A model generated the notes under the pieces. The model was not told the origin of the DNA and did not search any database. It saw only the letters and a program-made list of their open reading frames with translations. A DNA stretch of 5,452 bases, taken from Oscillospiraceae bacterium (GTDB lineage Bacteria > Bacillota > Clostridia > Oscillospirales > Oscillospiraceae). The stretch is taken from assembly GCA_020866945.1 (NCBI GenBank), contig JAJBVW010000094.1:1-5452 (forward strand), given 5' to 3'. Positions 1 through 5,154 of the stretch are shown in pieces. Within the stretch, counting starts at the first letter, position 1. Each line of letters begins with the position of its first letter. Position numbers and translations under genes: made by a program.

Positions 1-453
1 GGCATATTCCGTGTACAGGGTCTGCGTTTCGGGCGCGGTGGTCTGCGCGGCGGCCTGGGTATAGTCCTGGGCCAGCCGCGCCTCCCGCAGCATGGCCTCC
101 CGCAGCGAGGCCAGCTTGCCGCCGACGGACGGGCCGTGATTTTCCGGCGTGTAGGTCACGCCGGTGCGGATGAAATATTCCGCCCGCAGGCGGCGGGCGC
201 GGCGCATGGCATCCTCGGCCTGGGCCAGCAGGACGGCTCGCCCCTTGCTTTGGAACATCCGCGCGAGGGCTTTGTCAAACGCGGCGGCGCACAGCTCCGC
301 CTGGATAAAGCTCTCCATGGCCTGCTCCTCCCGGAAGCGGGGAATGGGCGCGGTTTCCTCCGCCTGACCGGCTGGCCGTTCGGCCCCTGCCACCCGCTGC
401 CAGACCGCCGCAAACCCGGCGAGGCTTTCCCGGATGGATTCGTCTATGTCCAT
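1..453 (-). CDS. Ferritin-like domain protein, C-terminus outside the window
   Basis: An open frame of 151 codons runs from ATG 453-451 off the left edge with no stop. A GGGAGGGG ribosome binding site lies 9 nt upstream of the ATG. Residues 46-103 resemble the two-helix ferritin-like or rubrerythrin-like fold of small Clostridia proteins. Helix one is about residues 46-66 (E53 near its start), helix two about 73-95, then a YFIRTG turn (93-98) followed by YTP (101-103). A further Ala/Arg/Glu-rich helix covers about 113-137. In relatives as I remember them, helix two carries a Glu and a His metal ligand; here the matching places appear to be A82 and R85, so metal binding may be lost. No signal peptide or membrane segment is seen. 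An alternative start at M46 (318-316) has a good GGAGGAG site, but the upstream residues look coding. The gene follows the riboflavin operon after a terminator-like hairpin, so a functional link is doubtful. The frame is fairly certain; the family call is tentative. Confidence 0.55.
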   Translation of the reverse strand, partial: MDIDESIRESLAGFAAVWQRVAGAERPAGQAEETAPIPRFREEQAMESFIQAELCAAAFDKALARMFQSKGRAVLLAQAEDAMRRARRLRAEYFIRTGVTYTPENHGPSVGGKLASLREAMLREARLAQDYTQAAAQTTAPETQTLYTEYA

Positions 454-456
454 AAT

Positions 457-499
457 AAAAATCCCCTCCCGGCCATTCTATGCGAAGGGCCGCGAGGGG
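457..499 (-). terminator. Intrinsic terminator at the end of the rib operon
   Basis: On the minus strand the arm CCCCTCGCGGCC (499-488) pairs with GGCCGGGAGGGG (474-463). This gives 11 base pairs around one mismatch (493/469) and a 13-nt loop. The stem is followed by A and then a run of five T (461-457). It lies 26 nt past the HAD stop codon, the right place to end the operon. The U-run is short and the stem has one mismatch, so leakage into the ferritin-like gene is possible. The 3' arm also holds that gene's ribosome binding site. Confidence 0.65.
463..470 (-). promoter_or_regulatory. Ribosome binding site of the ferritin-like gene, buried in a hairpin
   Basis: On the minus strand GGGAGGGG lies 9 nt before ATG 453-451. 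It supports that start codon. The same bases form most of the 3' arm of the hairpin at 463-499, so the site would be masked whenever the hairpin forms. Confidence 0.5.
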
Positions 500-525
500 G
501 TCGATGTTTTGGTCATATTTTTGCG

Positions 526-1185
526 CTACAGCAGCGCTTCCACGGCGGCGGGGATTTCCGCCGGGCTTTGGACGATGACGCCTGCGTCGGAAAGCTCCTC
601 CCGGGGGCCGTAGCCATAGGCGCAGCCGACGGCCTTCAGGCCGTAGACGCGGGCTAGCTCCATATCCTTGTAGCGGTCGCCCACGGCGATATAGGGGCCG
701 GGGAACTGCTCCCGAATGGAGAGGAATACCTCCGGCTTTGACTTCCAGCCGAAGTCCTCCGAGCAGTAGAAGCCGGAAAACCAGTTGTCCAGCCCGAAAG
801 CGTCCCGGTGAGCCTGCATATAGGCGGTTCGGCAGTTGCTGAGAAAGACGAGGCGATGCCCCCGGCTTTTCAGCGCGTCCAGGGCCTCCGTCACGCCGGG
901 GTAGAGCCGGGCGTTTCCGATGGTGATTTGGCGAAGCATTTCTTCCCCGACGACGGCTCCGGCGGCGGCCCGTTCCTCCTGGGAGAGCTGGGGGGCGAAG
1001 GTGTCCCACATTTCGGTGGCCGTCAGGCCCAGCCAGTGCTCCAGCTCCTTGTCCTCCCACGTCCTCGGGGGCATCAGCCCCTTGCGAACCAGACCGTCAT
1101 AGGCCAGGCGAAAGGCGGGGGCGTATATGCGGATGCAATCGTGAAGCGTGCCGTCGTAATCCAGAATGATGGTGGCGTCGCTCAT
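526..1185 (-). CDS. HAD-family phosphatase, last gene of the rib operon
   Basis: This 219-residue protein is a haloacid dehalogenase-superfamily hydrolase of subfamily I size. All four motifs are visible: motif I LDYDGT (nucleophile D9, acid/base D11), motif II FLSN (S116), motif III lysine K150 in KSKPE, and motif IV GDRYKDME (D170, D174). Residues about 17-100 form the helical cap. The start is ATG 1185-1183, which overlaps the ribH stop as ATGA; longer upstream extensions in this frame are only ribH read out of frame. The overlap and weak local binding site (AGAGG) suggest translational coupling to ribH. The riboflavin pathway needs a phosphatase for 5-amino-6-ribitylamino-uracil 5'-phosphate, and promiscuous HAD enzymes (YcsE, YwtE and YitU of Bacillus; YigB and YbjI of E. 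coli) do this elsewhere. Its position makes that role plausible here. FMN hydrolysis or general phosphatase housekeeping are alternatives. Family is certain; substrate is inference. Confidence 0.93.
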   Translation of the reverse strand: MSDATIILDYDGTLHDCIRIYAPAFRLAYDGLVRKGLMPPRTWEDKELEHWLGLTATEMWDTFAPQLSQEERAAAGAVVGEEMLRQITIGNARLYPGVTEALDALKSRGHRLVFLSNCRTAYMQAHRDAFGLDNWFSGFYCSEDFGWKSKPEVFLSIREQFPGPYIAVGDRYKDMELARVYGLKAVGCAYGYGPREELSDAGVIVQSPAEIPAAVEALL

Positions 1186-1652
1186 GCCTCTATGGTGCGG
1201 ATAAGGTTTACCATCTCGATGGCGCTCTGGGCGCACTCGGAGCCTTTGTTGCCCGCCTTGCTCCCGGCCCGCTCGATGGCCTGCTCGATGGTGTCCGTGG
1301 TCAGAACGCCGAACAAAACGGGGATGCCGCTGTTCAGCGCCACATTTGCGATGCCCTTGGACACCTCGCTGCACACCACGTCATAATGGCTGGTGGAGCC
1401 GCGGATGACCGCGCCCAGGGCGATGACCGCGTCATACTTGCCGCTGCTGGCCATCTTGGAGGCGATCAGGGGAATCTCAAAGGCCCCCGGCACCCAGGCC
1501 AGGTCGATATTTTCCCCCTGCACCCCATGGCGCAGCAGCCCGTCCTCGCAGCCGGCCACCAGCTTGGATACGATAAATTCGTTGAACCGGGCGGCGACGA
1601 CGCCCACCCGCAGGTCGTTATTGGATATAAGCTTGCCCTCAAAGGTATTCAT
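1182..1652 (-). CDS. ribH: 6,7-dimethyl-8-ribityllumazine synthase (beta subunit)
   Basis: RibH condenses 5-amino-6-ribitylamino-uracil with 3,4-dihydroxy-2-butanone 4-phosphate to give 6,7-dimethyl-8-ribityllumazine, the penultimate riboflavin step, in the cytosol. The 156-residue length is typical. Visible signatures are the substrate-stacking region ARFNEF (21-26), PGAFEIP (55-61), GAVIRGSTSHYD (80-91) with the catalytic histidine H89, and GVLTTDTIEQAIERAG (115-130) with the phosphate-binding R128. Family members assemble into pentamers or 60-subunit capsids that may enclose RibE; that is known of the family and not shown here. ATG 1652-1650 has AAGGAG at 1668-1663. The gene starts 33 nt after the ribBA stop, and its TGA overlaps the ATG of the HAD gene. 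It has no promoter of its own that I can see, so it should be controlled by the FMN riboswitch upstream of ribD. Confidence 0.98.
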   Translation of the reverse strand: MNTFEGKLISNNDLRVGVVAARFNEFIVSKLVAGCEDGLLRHGVQGENIDLAWVPGAFEIPLIASKMASSGKYDAVIALGAVIRGSTSHYDVVCSEVSKGIANVALNSGIPVLFGVLTTDTIEQAIERAGSKAGNKGSECAQSAIEMVNLIRTIEA

Positions 1653-1685
1653 GGTAAAAGGTCTCCTTATAAAAATATTTGGTTT

Positions 1686-2891
1686 TTAATAGTTTAGTAT
1701 ATGCCCCATGCGGTGCTGCTTTGTACGTAAATAGAACAGGTCTTCCTTGGTGGCCTCCATCTGGATGGGCACCCGCTCGACAATCTCCATGCCGTAGTCC
1801 GAGAGCTGATAGACCTTGTCCGGGTTGTTGGTCAGCAGCCGCAGGGTCTTGACGCCCAAATCCCGTAGAATCTGCGCGCCGATGTAATACTCCCGCAGAT
1901 CCCCGGCAAAGCCCAGGGCCAGGTTCGCGTCCACCGTGTCCAGCCCCTGATCCTGGAGGGCGTAGGCCTTCAGCTTGTTCAGCAGGCCGATGCCCCGGCC
2001 CTCCTGGCGCATATACAGCAGAATGCCCCGGCCCTCGGACTGAATCTGGGTCATGGCGGCGTGGAGCTGGTCGCCGCAGTCGCAGCGCATGGAGCCGAAG
2101 CAGTCCCCAGTCAGGCACTCGGAATGGACGCGGCACAGCACGTCCTGCCCGTCCCCGATGTCCCCCTTTACCAGGGCCACATGATGCTCGCTGTTCAGGG
2201 TGTTCCGATAGCCGTAGGCGGTGAACTCCCCGTATTTGGTGGGCAGCCGGGTGACGGCCACCTGCTCCACGAAATTCTCATGCCGCTTGCGGTAGCTTTG
2301 CAGGTCGTGGATGGTGATGAACTTGAGACCCCACTCCACGGCCTTCTGCTGAAGCTCCGTGGCGCGCATCATGGTGCCGTCGTCCCGCATAATCTCGCAG
2401 CACAGGCCGCATTCCTTCAGCCCCGCGAGCCGCAGCAGGTCAACGGTGGCCTCCGTGTGGCCATTCCGCTCCAGAACGCCGTTGGGCTTGGCCTGAAGCG
2501 GGAACATATGGCCGGGACGGCGGAAGTCGTCAGGCTTTGCCCCCTCCTCCACGCACTTCATGGCGGTGATGGAGCGCTCCGCTGCGGATATGCCCGTGGT
2601 GGTGGACACATGGTCGATGGAGACGGTGAAGGCCGTCTCGTGGTTGTCCGTGTTTTCCGAGACCATCTGCGGCAGGTTCAGCTTGTGGATGTATTCCGAC
2701 GACATGGGCATACAGATAAGCCCCTTGGCGTGGCTTGCCATGAAGTTTACGTTTTCCGTGGTGGCGAACTGGGCAGCGCATATCAAATCGCCCTCGTTCT
2801 CCCGGTCGGGGTCGTCGGTGCAAAGGATCATGCGCCCCTGGCGCAGCTCCTCCAAAGCCTCCTCGATGGTGTTGTATTGAAATTGAGACAT
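1686..2891 (-). CDS. ribBA: Bifunctional DHBP synthase / GTP cyclohydrolase II
   Basis: This 401-residue fusion supplies both precursors of the pathway. The N-terminal RibB domain (about 1-203) makes 3,4-dihydroxy-2-butanone 4-phosphate from ribulose 5-phosphate. Its signatures are the acidic metal/substrate loop DDPDRENEGD (26-35), HAKGLICMP (54-62), the DHVSTTTGISA stretch (93-103), RRPGHMFPL (124-132) and RNGHTEA (142-148). The C-terminal RibA domain (about 207-401) opens GTP to 2,5-diamino-6-ribosylamino-pyrimidinone 5'-phosphate. It has the zinc cysteines C259, C270 and C272 in the SECLTGD and RCDCG segments, then MRQEGRGIGL (294-303) and LLTNNPDK (352-359). Both halves look intact, and the length matches other RibBA proteins. 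ATG 2891-2889 follows a strong AAGGAGG at 2904-2898, spaced 6 nt. The gene lies 66 nt after ribE and 33 nt before ribH. One extra cysteine, C264, sits inside the zinc-binding segment; I attach no function to it. Confidence 0.98.
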   Translation of the reverse strand: MSQFQYNTIEEALEELRQGRMILCTDDPDRENEGDLICAAQFATTENVNFMASHAKGLICMPMSSEYIHKLNLPQMVSENTDNHETAFTVSIDHVSTTTGISAAERSITAMKCVEEGAKPDDFRRPGHMFPLQAKPNGVLERNGHTEATVDLLRLAGLKECGLCCEIMRDDGTMMRATELQQKAVEWGLKFITIHDLQSYRKRHENFVEQVAVTRLPTKYGEFTAYGYRNTLNSEHHVALVKGDIGDGQDVLCRVHSECLTGDCFGSMRCDCGDQLHAAMTQIQSEGRGILLYMRQEGRGIGLLNKLKAYALQDQGLDTVDANLALGFAGDLREYYIGAQILRDLGVKTLRLLTNNPDKVYQLSDYGMEIVERVPIQMEATKEDLFYLRTKQHRMGHILNY

Positions 2892-2912
2892 ATTCTTCCT
2901 CCTTGCTGGGAC

Positions 2913-2930
2913 GGCGGATCTTTTTCCGCC
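2913..2930 (-). repeat. Intercistronic hairpin between ribE and ribBA
   Basis: In the 66-nt gap, GGCGGA and TCCGCC form a perfect 6-bp stem with a 6-nt loop, which reads AAAAGA on the minus strand. It ends 8 nt before the ribBA ribosome binding site. No T-run follows on the minus strand, so it is not an intrinsic terminator. It could affect mRNA processing or stability, or be incidental. Confidence 0.4.
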
Positions 2931-2957
2931 ATACGTTATCCTAAAGGTTTGAGAGAT

Positions 2958-3605
2958 TTAAAATCCGTTTTCAGCCAGAAACTCCCATGTGATGCCGCTC
3001 TGAGGTGCGGCAGGCTCCTTGGGCTGTAACAGCTTTTCCACGTATTTGCCGATGATGTCCGTTTCCAGGTCCCCCATGTCGCCGGGGCGCTTCTGGCCCA
3101 GAAGGGTGACGCTGGCGGTGTGGGGAATCAGGGAGACGGAAAAATCCTTTTCCGTGACGGCGGCCACAGTCAGGCTGATGCCGTCGATGGCGACGGAGCC
3201 TTTTTCTACAATATACCGCAGCAGGGCGGGGGCCGCCTCGATGGTGTACCACAGGGCAATGTCGTCCCGGCGGATGGACTGGATATGGCCGGTGCCGTCG
3301 ATGTGGCCGGAGACGATATGGCCCCCAAAGCGGCCATTGGCGGCCATGGCCCGTTCCAGATTCACGCGGCTCCCCACGGTCAGCGCTCCCAGGGAGGAGC
3401 GATTCAGGGTCTCGTGCATCACGTCGGCGGTGAAGCCGCTCTTATCCACGCTGGTGGCGGTGAGGCACACCCCGTTTACTGCCACGCTGTCCCCGATTTT
3501 CAGGTCGTCCAGCACGACCCTGGCCCCGATGGAGAGGAGGGAGGAATTGGCCCCCCGCTTCACGGCTCGGACAGCGCCCATTTCCTCAATGATGCCCGTG
3601 AACAT
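2958..3605 (-). CDS. ribE: Riboflavin synthase, alpha subunit
   Basis: RibE catalyses the last step, the dismutation of two 6,7-dimethyl-8-ribityllumazine molecules into riboflavin and 5-amino-6-ribitylamino-uracil. The 215-residue protein is of normal length. It has two tandem lumazine-binding beta-barrels, about 1-97 and 98-193. The first begins with MFTGIIEEMG and carries NGVCLT (44-49). Between the barrels is RFGGHIVSGHIDGTG (92-106). The second repeats the pattern with DGISLTV (141-147) and PHT (161-163). GKYVEKLL (186-193) begins the C-terminal helix used for trimerisation in known members. The start MFTGII is the family's invariant start. ATG 3605-3603 lies inside the end of ribD (20-bp overlap), with GAGGTGG a few bases upstream, so translation is probably coupled to ribD. 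The product likely works with RibH in the same complex. Confidence 0.97.
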   Translation of the reverse strand: MFTGIIEEMGAVRAVKRGANSSLLSIGARVVLDDLKIGDSVAVNGVCLTATSVDKSGFTADVMHETLNRSSLGALTVGSRVNLERAMAANGRFGGHIVSGHIDGTGHIQSIRRDDIALWYTIEAAPALLRYIVEKGSVAIDGISLTVAAVTEKDFSVSLIPHTASVTLLGQKRPGDMGDLETDIIGKYVEKLLQPKEPAAPQSGITWEFLAENGF

Positions 3606-4689
3606 CCTGTTCCACCTCGCTTTCCAGCAGGATGTCGTCCCCCAAGCGGGTGACGGTGGTGTTTTTCAGCAGAAACGCCTGGTCGGGAAGGGCCACGCCC
3701 TGCCCGCCTACCGGGGTCTTTCCCGCCCCGCCGAAGAGCTTGGGGGCGATATACGCCTGCACCCGCTGGACGACGCAGCTTTCCAGGGCATCCCAGTTAA
3801 GGGTACCGCCCCCCTCCAGCAGAACGCTGTCGATGCCCTCCTGGCCCAGCCGCTCCATCAGGGAGGGAAGGCTGACATGGCCGTCCGATTCCGGCAGCGC
3901 CCACACCTGGCACCCGACGGCCTCCAGGGCGGCTTTTTTCCCCTCGTCTGGCCGGAGGGCGGCGATGACGGTGGGGGTCTCCCGGGCGGTTTTGACAATA
4001 TGGCTGTCCAGCGGGATGCGAAGCTGGCTGTCGCATATGACCCGCAGGGGGTCGTGGCCTTGAGGGATGCGGCAGGTCAGCAGGGGGTCGTCCGCCAGTA
4101 CGGTTCCGATGCCGACCATAATGGCGGCGTAGCGGTGGCGATCCTGGTGTACCCGGTTCCGGGCCGCCTCCCCGGTGATCCACTTGGAGGCCCCGGTGTA
4201 GGTGGCTATCTTGCCGTCCATGGTCATGGCGTATTTCATCACTACGTAGGGTCTGCCGGTCTGGATGTAGTGGAAAAACACGTAGTTCAGAGCGTCGCAC
4301 TGCTCCTTCAGCAGGCCGGTCTCCACCTGGAGGCCGTGGGCGCGTAAAATCTCAATGCCCTTGCCCGCCACCAGGGGATTGGGGTCGCCGGAGCCGGTAA
4401 CGACCCGGCTGATTCCGGCCTCCAAAATGGCGTCCGTGCAGGGGGGCTGGCGGCCCTGGTGGCAGCAAGGCTCCAGGGTGACATAGATGGTGCTGCCCCT
4501 GGGATCCTCCGTGCAGCTTTGCAGGGCGCTGCGCTCGGCGTGCAGCTCGCCGCACCGGGCGTGGTAGCCCTGGCCGATGATGCGGCCATCCTTTACGATA
4601 ACGGCCCCCACCATGGGGTTGGGGTTCGTCCAGCCCAGTCCCTTCTCCGCCAGGGAGATGGCCAGGGCCATATAGTCCTTATCGTTCAT
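3586..4689 (-). CDS. ribD: Bifunctional pyrimidine deaminase / reductase
   Basis: RibD performs two successive steps after GTP cyclohydrolase II: deamination of the diaminopyrimidine, then NADPH-dependent reduction of the ribosyl chain to ribityl phosphate. The deaminase domain (about 1-145) has the zinc ligands H50 (in HAE, catalytic E52), C75 (in EPCC) and C84 (in PPC). The reductase domain (about 147-360) shows the MKYAMTMDGKIA start (151-162), SKWITGEAAR (168-177), the VGIGTVLADDPLLTCR loop (192-207) and LLEGGGTLN (290-298). At 367 residues both domains are full length. It is the first gene of the operon, about 83 nt past the leader terminator. The ATG at 4689-4687 matches the usual family N-terminus. 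Its ribosome binding site is weak (AAAGGG about 13 nt upstream). Its end overlaps ribE by 20 bp. Expression should fall when FMN binds the leader riboswitch. Confidence 0.98.
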   Translation of the reverse strand: MNDKDYMALAISLAEKGLGWTNPNPMVGAVIVKDGRIIGQGYHARCGELHAERSALQSCTEDPRGSTIYVTLEPCCHQGRQPPCTDAILEAGISRVVTGSGDPNPLVAGKGIEILRAHGLQVETGLLKEQCDALNYVFFHYIQTGRPYVVMKYAMTMDGKIATYTGASKWITGEAARNRVHQDRHRYAAIMVGIGTVLADDPLLTCRIPQGHDPLRVICDSQLRIPLDSHIVKTARETPTVIAALRPDEGKKAALEAVGCQVWALPESDGHVSLPSLMERLGQEGIDSVLLEGGGTLNWDALESCVVQRVQAYIAPKLFGGAGKTPVGGQGVALPDQAFLLKNTTVTRLGDDILLESEVEQDVHGHH

Positions 4690-4772
4690 AGTATCACTAC
4701 CCTTTGCAGTAAAAATGCCCCGAACGGTTCCATTTCAAGGCGGTCGCGCCCCGCGGCGGCGAAACGCCAAAA

Positions 4773-4800
4773 CGCCCCGGAATGACAACATTCCGGGGCG
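4773..4800 (-). terminator. Riboswitch-controlled intrinsic terminator
   Basis: A perfect 12-bp stem (CGCCCCGGAATG at 4800-4789 with CATTCCGGGGCG at 4784-4773, minus strand) closes a 4-nt loop. It is followed by TTTT (4772-4769) and then GGCGTTT. It sits between the FMN aptamer and ribD, the standard place for the expression platform of a Firmicute rib leader. Its 5' arm is also complementary to the 5' part of the aptamer, which suggests an anti-terminator (see findings). The T-run is short, but the stem is very stable. Confidence 0.88.
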
Positions 4801-4834
4801 ATTCATACGTATTGGCACAGCGGCTGCGGTATGC

Positions 4835-4944
4835 GATCTTCTTCCATCCAGACTGTACTGTCGGCCCTGGAATCACACCAGGTCGTGCCTTGCGGCTCGT
4901 GGGCTATAACCACCGGTGGGGACTCTCACCCCGCCCCGAAGATC
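4835..4944 (-). promoter_or_regulatory. FMN riboswitch (RFN element)
   Basis: The minus strand carries the RFN consensus in order: GATCTTCGGGGCGGGGTGAG near the 5' end, CCCCACCGGTGGTTATAGCC, ACGAGCC, the variable GCAAGGC stem-loop, CCTGGTGTGATTCCAGG, GCCGACAGTACAGTCTGGAT and finally GGAAGAAGATC. The closing P1 helix is GATCTTC (4944-4938) with GAAGATC (4841-4835), 7 bp. The aptamer is about 110 nt. FMN binding is known to stabilise this fold and repress downstream riboflavin genes. Here a terminator lies 34 nt after P1, so control is probably at transcription termination. Confidence 0.97.
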
Positions 4945-4965
4945 CTGATTCAGTTGACAGCTATG

Positions 4966-4994
4966 AGTATACTACGCCGGCGGCGTGTTGTCAA
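4966..4994 (-). promoter_or_regulatory. Sigma-A promoter of the rib operon
   Basis: On the minus strand a perfect TTGACA (-35, 4994-4989) and TATACT (-10, 4971-4966) are separated by exactly 17 nt. Transcription should start around 4958-4961, about 15 nt before the riboswitch. The sequence upstream of the -35 (about 5003-5040) is very A+T-rich and may act as an UP element. The spacer is unusually G+C-rich and contains the inverted repeat ACGCCG-G-CGGCGT (4974-4986). Confidence 0.9.
4974..4986. repeat. G+C-rich palindrome in the rib promoter spacer
   Basis: ACGCCG (4974-4979) and CGGCGT (4981-4986) form a perfect 6-bp inverted repeat around one G. It lies wholly between the -10 and -35 boxes of the rib promoter, where a repressor operator would act. 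It may also be chance in a G+C-rich genome. Confidence 0.3.
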
Positions 4995-5053
4995 TAGGGG
5001 GATGTATTATTTACATAATATATAATTATGAAAATAAAATGGCCATATAAAAT

Positions 5054-5095
5054 GCGGATTCACAGGAAATGCCAATAAAAAAGAGTTGAATCCGC
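5054..5095. repeat. Inverted repeat overlapping the ATPase promoter
   Basis: GCGGATTCA (5054-5062) and TGAATCCGC (5087-5095) are perfect 9-bp inverted arms separated by 24 bp. The right arm covers most of the -35 box (TTGAAT, 5086-5091) of the plus-strand promoter. It may be a two-half-site operator; as RNA it would be a stem with a long loop and no clear terminator tail. No gene is seen inside it. Confidence 0.5.
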
Positions 5096-5114
5096 GAAAA
5101 AATGACGATATAAT
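5086..5114 (+). promoter_or_regulatory. Promoter of the ATPase gene
   Basis: TTGAAT (5086-5091) and a perfect TATAAT (5109-5114) lie 17 bp apart, upstream of the ATPase start at 5155. Transcription would begin near 5121-5123. It is divergent from the rib promoter about 92 bp away. The surrounding intergenic stretch (about 5000-5142) is A+T-rich, unlike the genes. Confidence 0.7.
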
Positions 5115-5144
5115 GTAAGTGGACTTTAGATTTTCATAAAAAAT

Positions 5145-5149
5145 GGAGG
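5145..5149 (+). promoter_or_regulatory. Ribosome binding site that fixes the ATPase start
   Basis: GGAGG ends 5 nt before ATG 5155. The in-frame ATG at 5143 overlaps this site and has no site of its own, so 5155 is the more likely start. Confidence 0.7.
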
Positions 5150-5154
5150 GCCGT

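Noticed and set aside
275..1060. Minus-strand open frame of 261 codons overlapping the HAD and ferritin-like genes
   Set aside because: It is an out-of-frame reading of the HAD gene, Arg/Gly/Pro-rich with no domain. The HAD frame has all catalytic motifs.
1186..1374. N-terminal extension of the HAD gene to an upstream ATG at 1374
   Set aside because: The extra 63 residues are ribH translated in another frame. Motif I in HAD proteins sits near the N-terminus, which fits the start at 1185.
2061..3029. Plus-strand open frame of 322 codons opposite ribBA
   Set aside because: It lies antisense to intact ribBA catalytic motifs and shows no family features.
3019..4347. Long plus-strand open frame of 442 codons opposite ribD and ribE
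   Set aside because: It is antisense to two certain genes, has no recognisable domain, and is rich in the residues expected from reading G+C-rich codons backwards. It is a shadow frame.
4717..4724. Second copy of TTCGGGGC (minus strand) followed by ATTTTT in the ribD leader, identical to 8 nt of the aptamer
   Set aside because: It could compete for the terminator 5' arm, but it is about 70 nt away, only 8 nt long, and no nearby GCCCC would make it a terminator. Chance is likely in this sequence.
5014..5030. A+T-rich palindrome CATAAT-ATATA-ATTATG between the divergent promoters
   Set aside because: Six-base A/T arms are expected by chance in so A+T-rich a stretch. It is noted only as part of a possible UP element.
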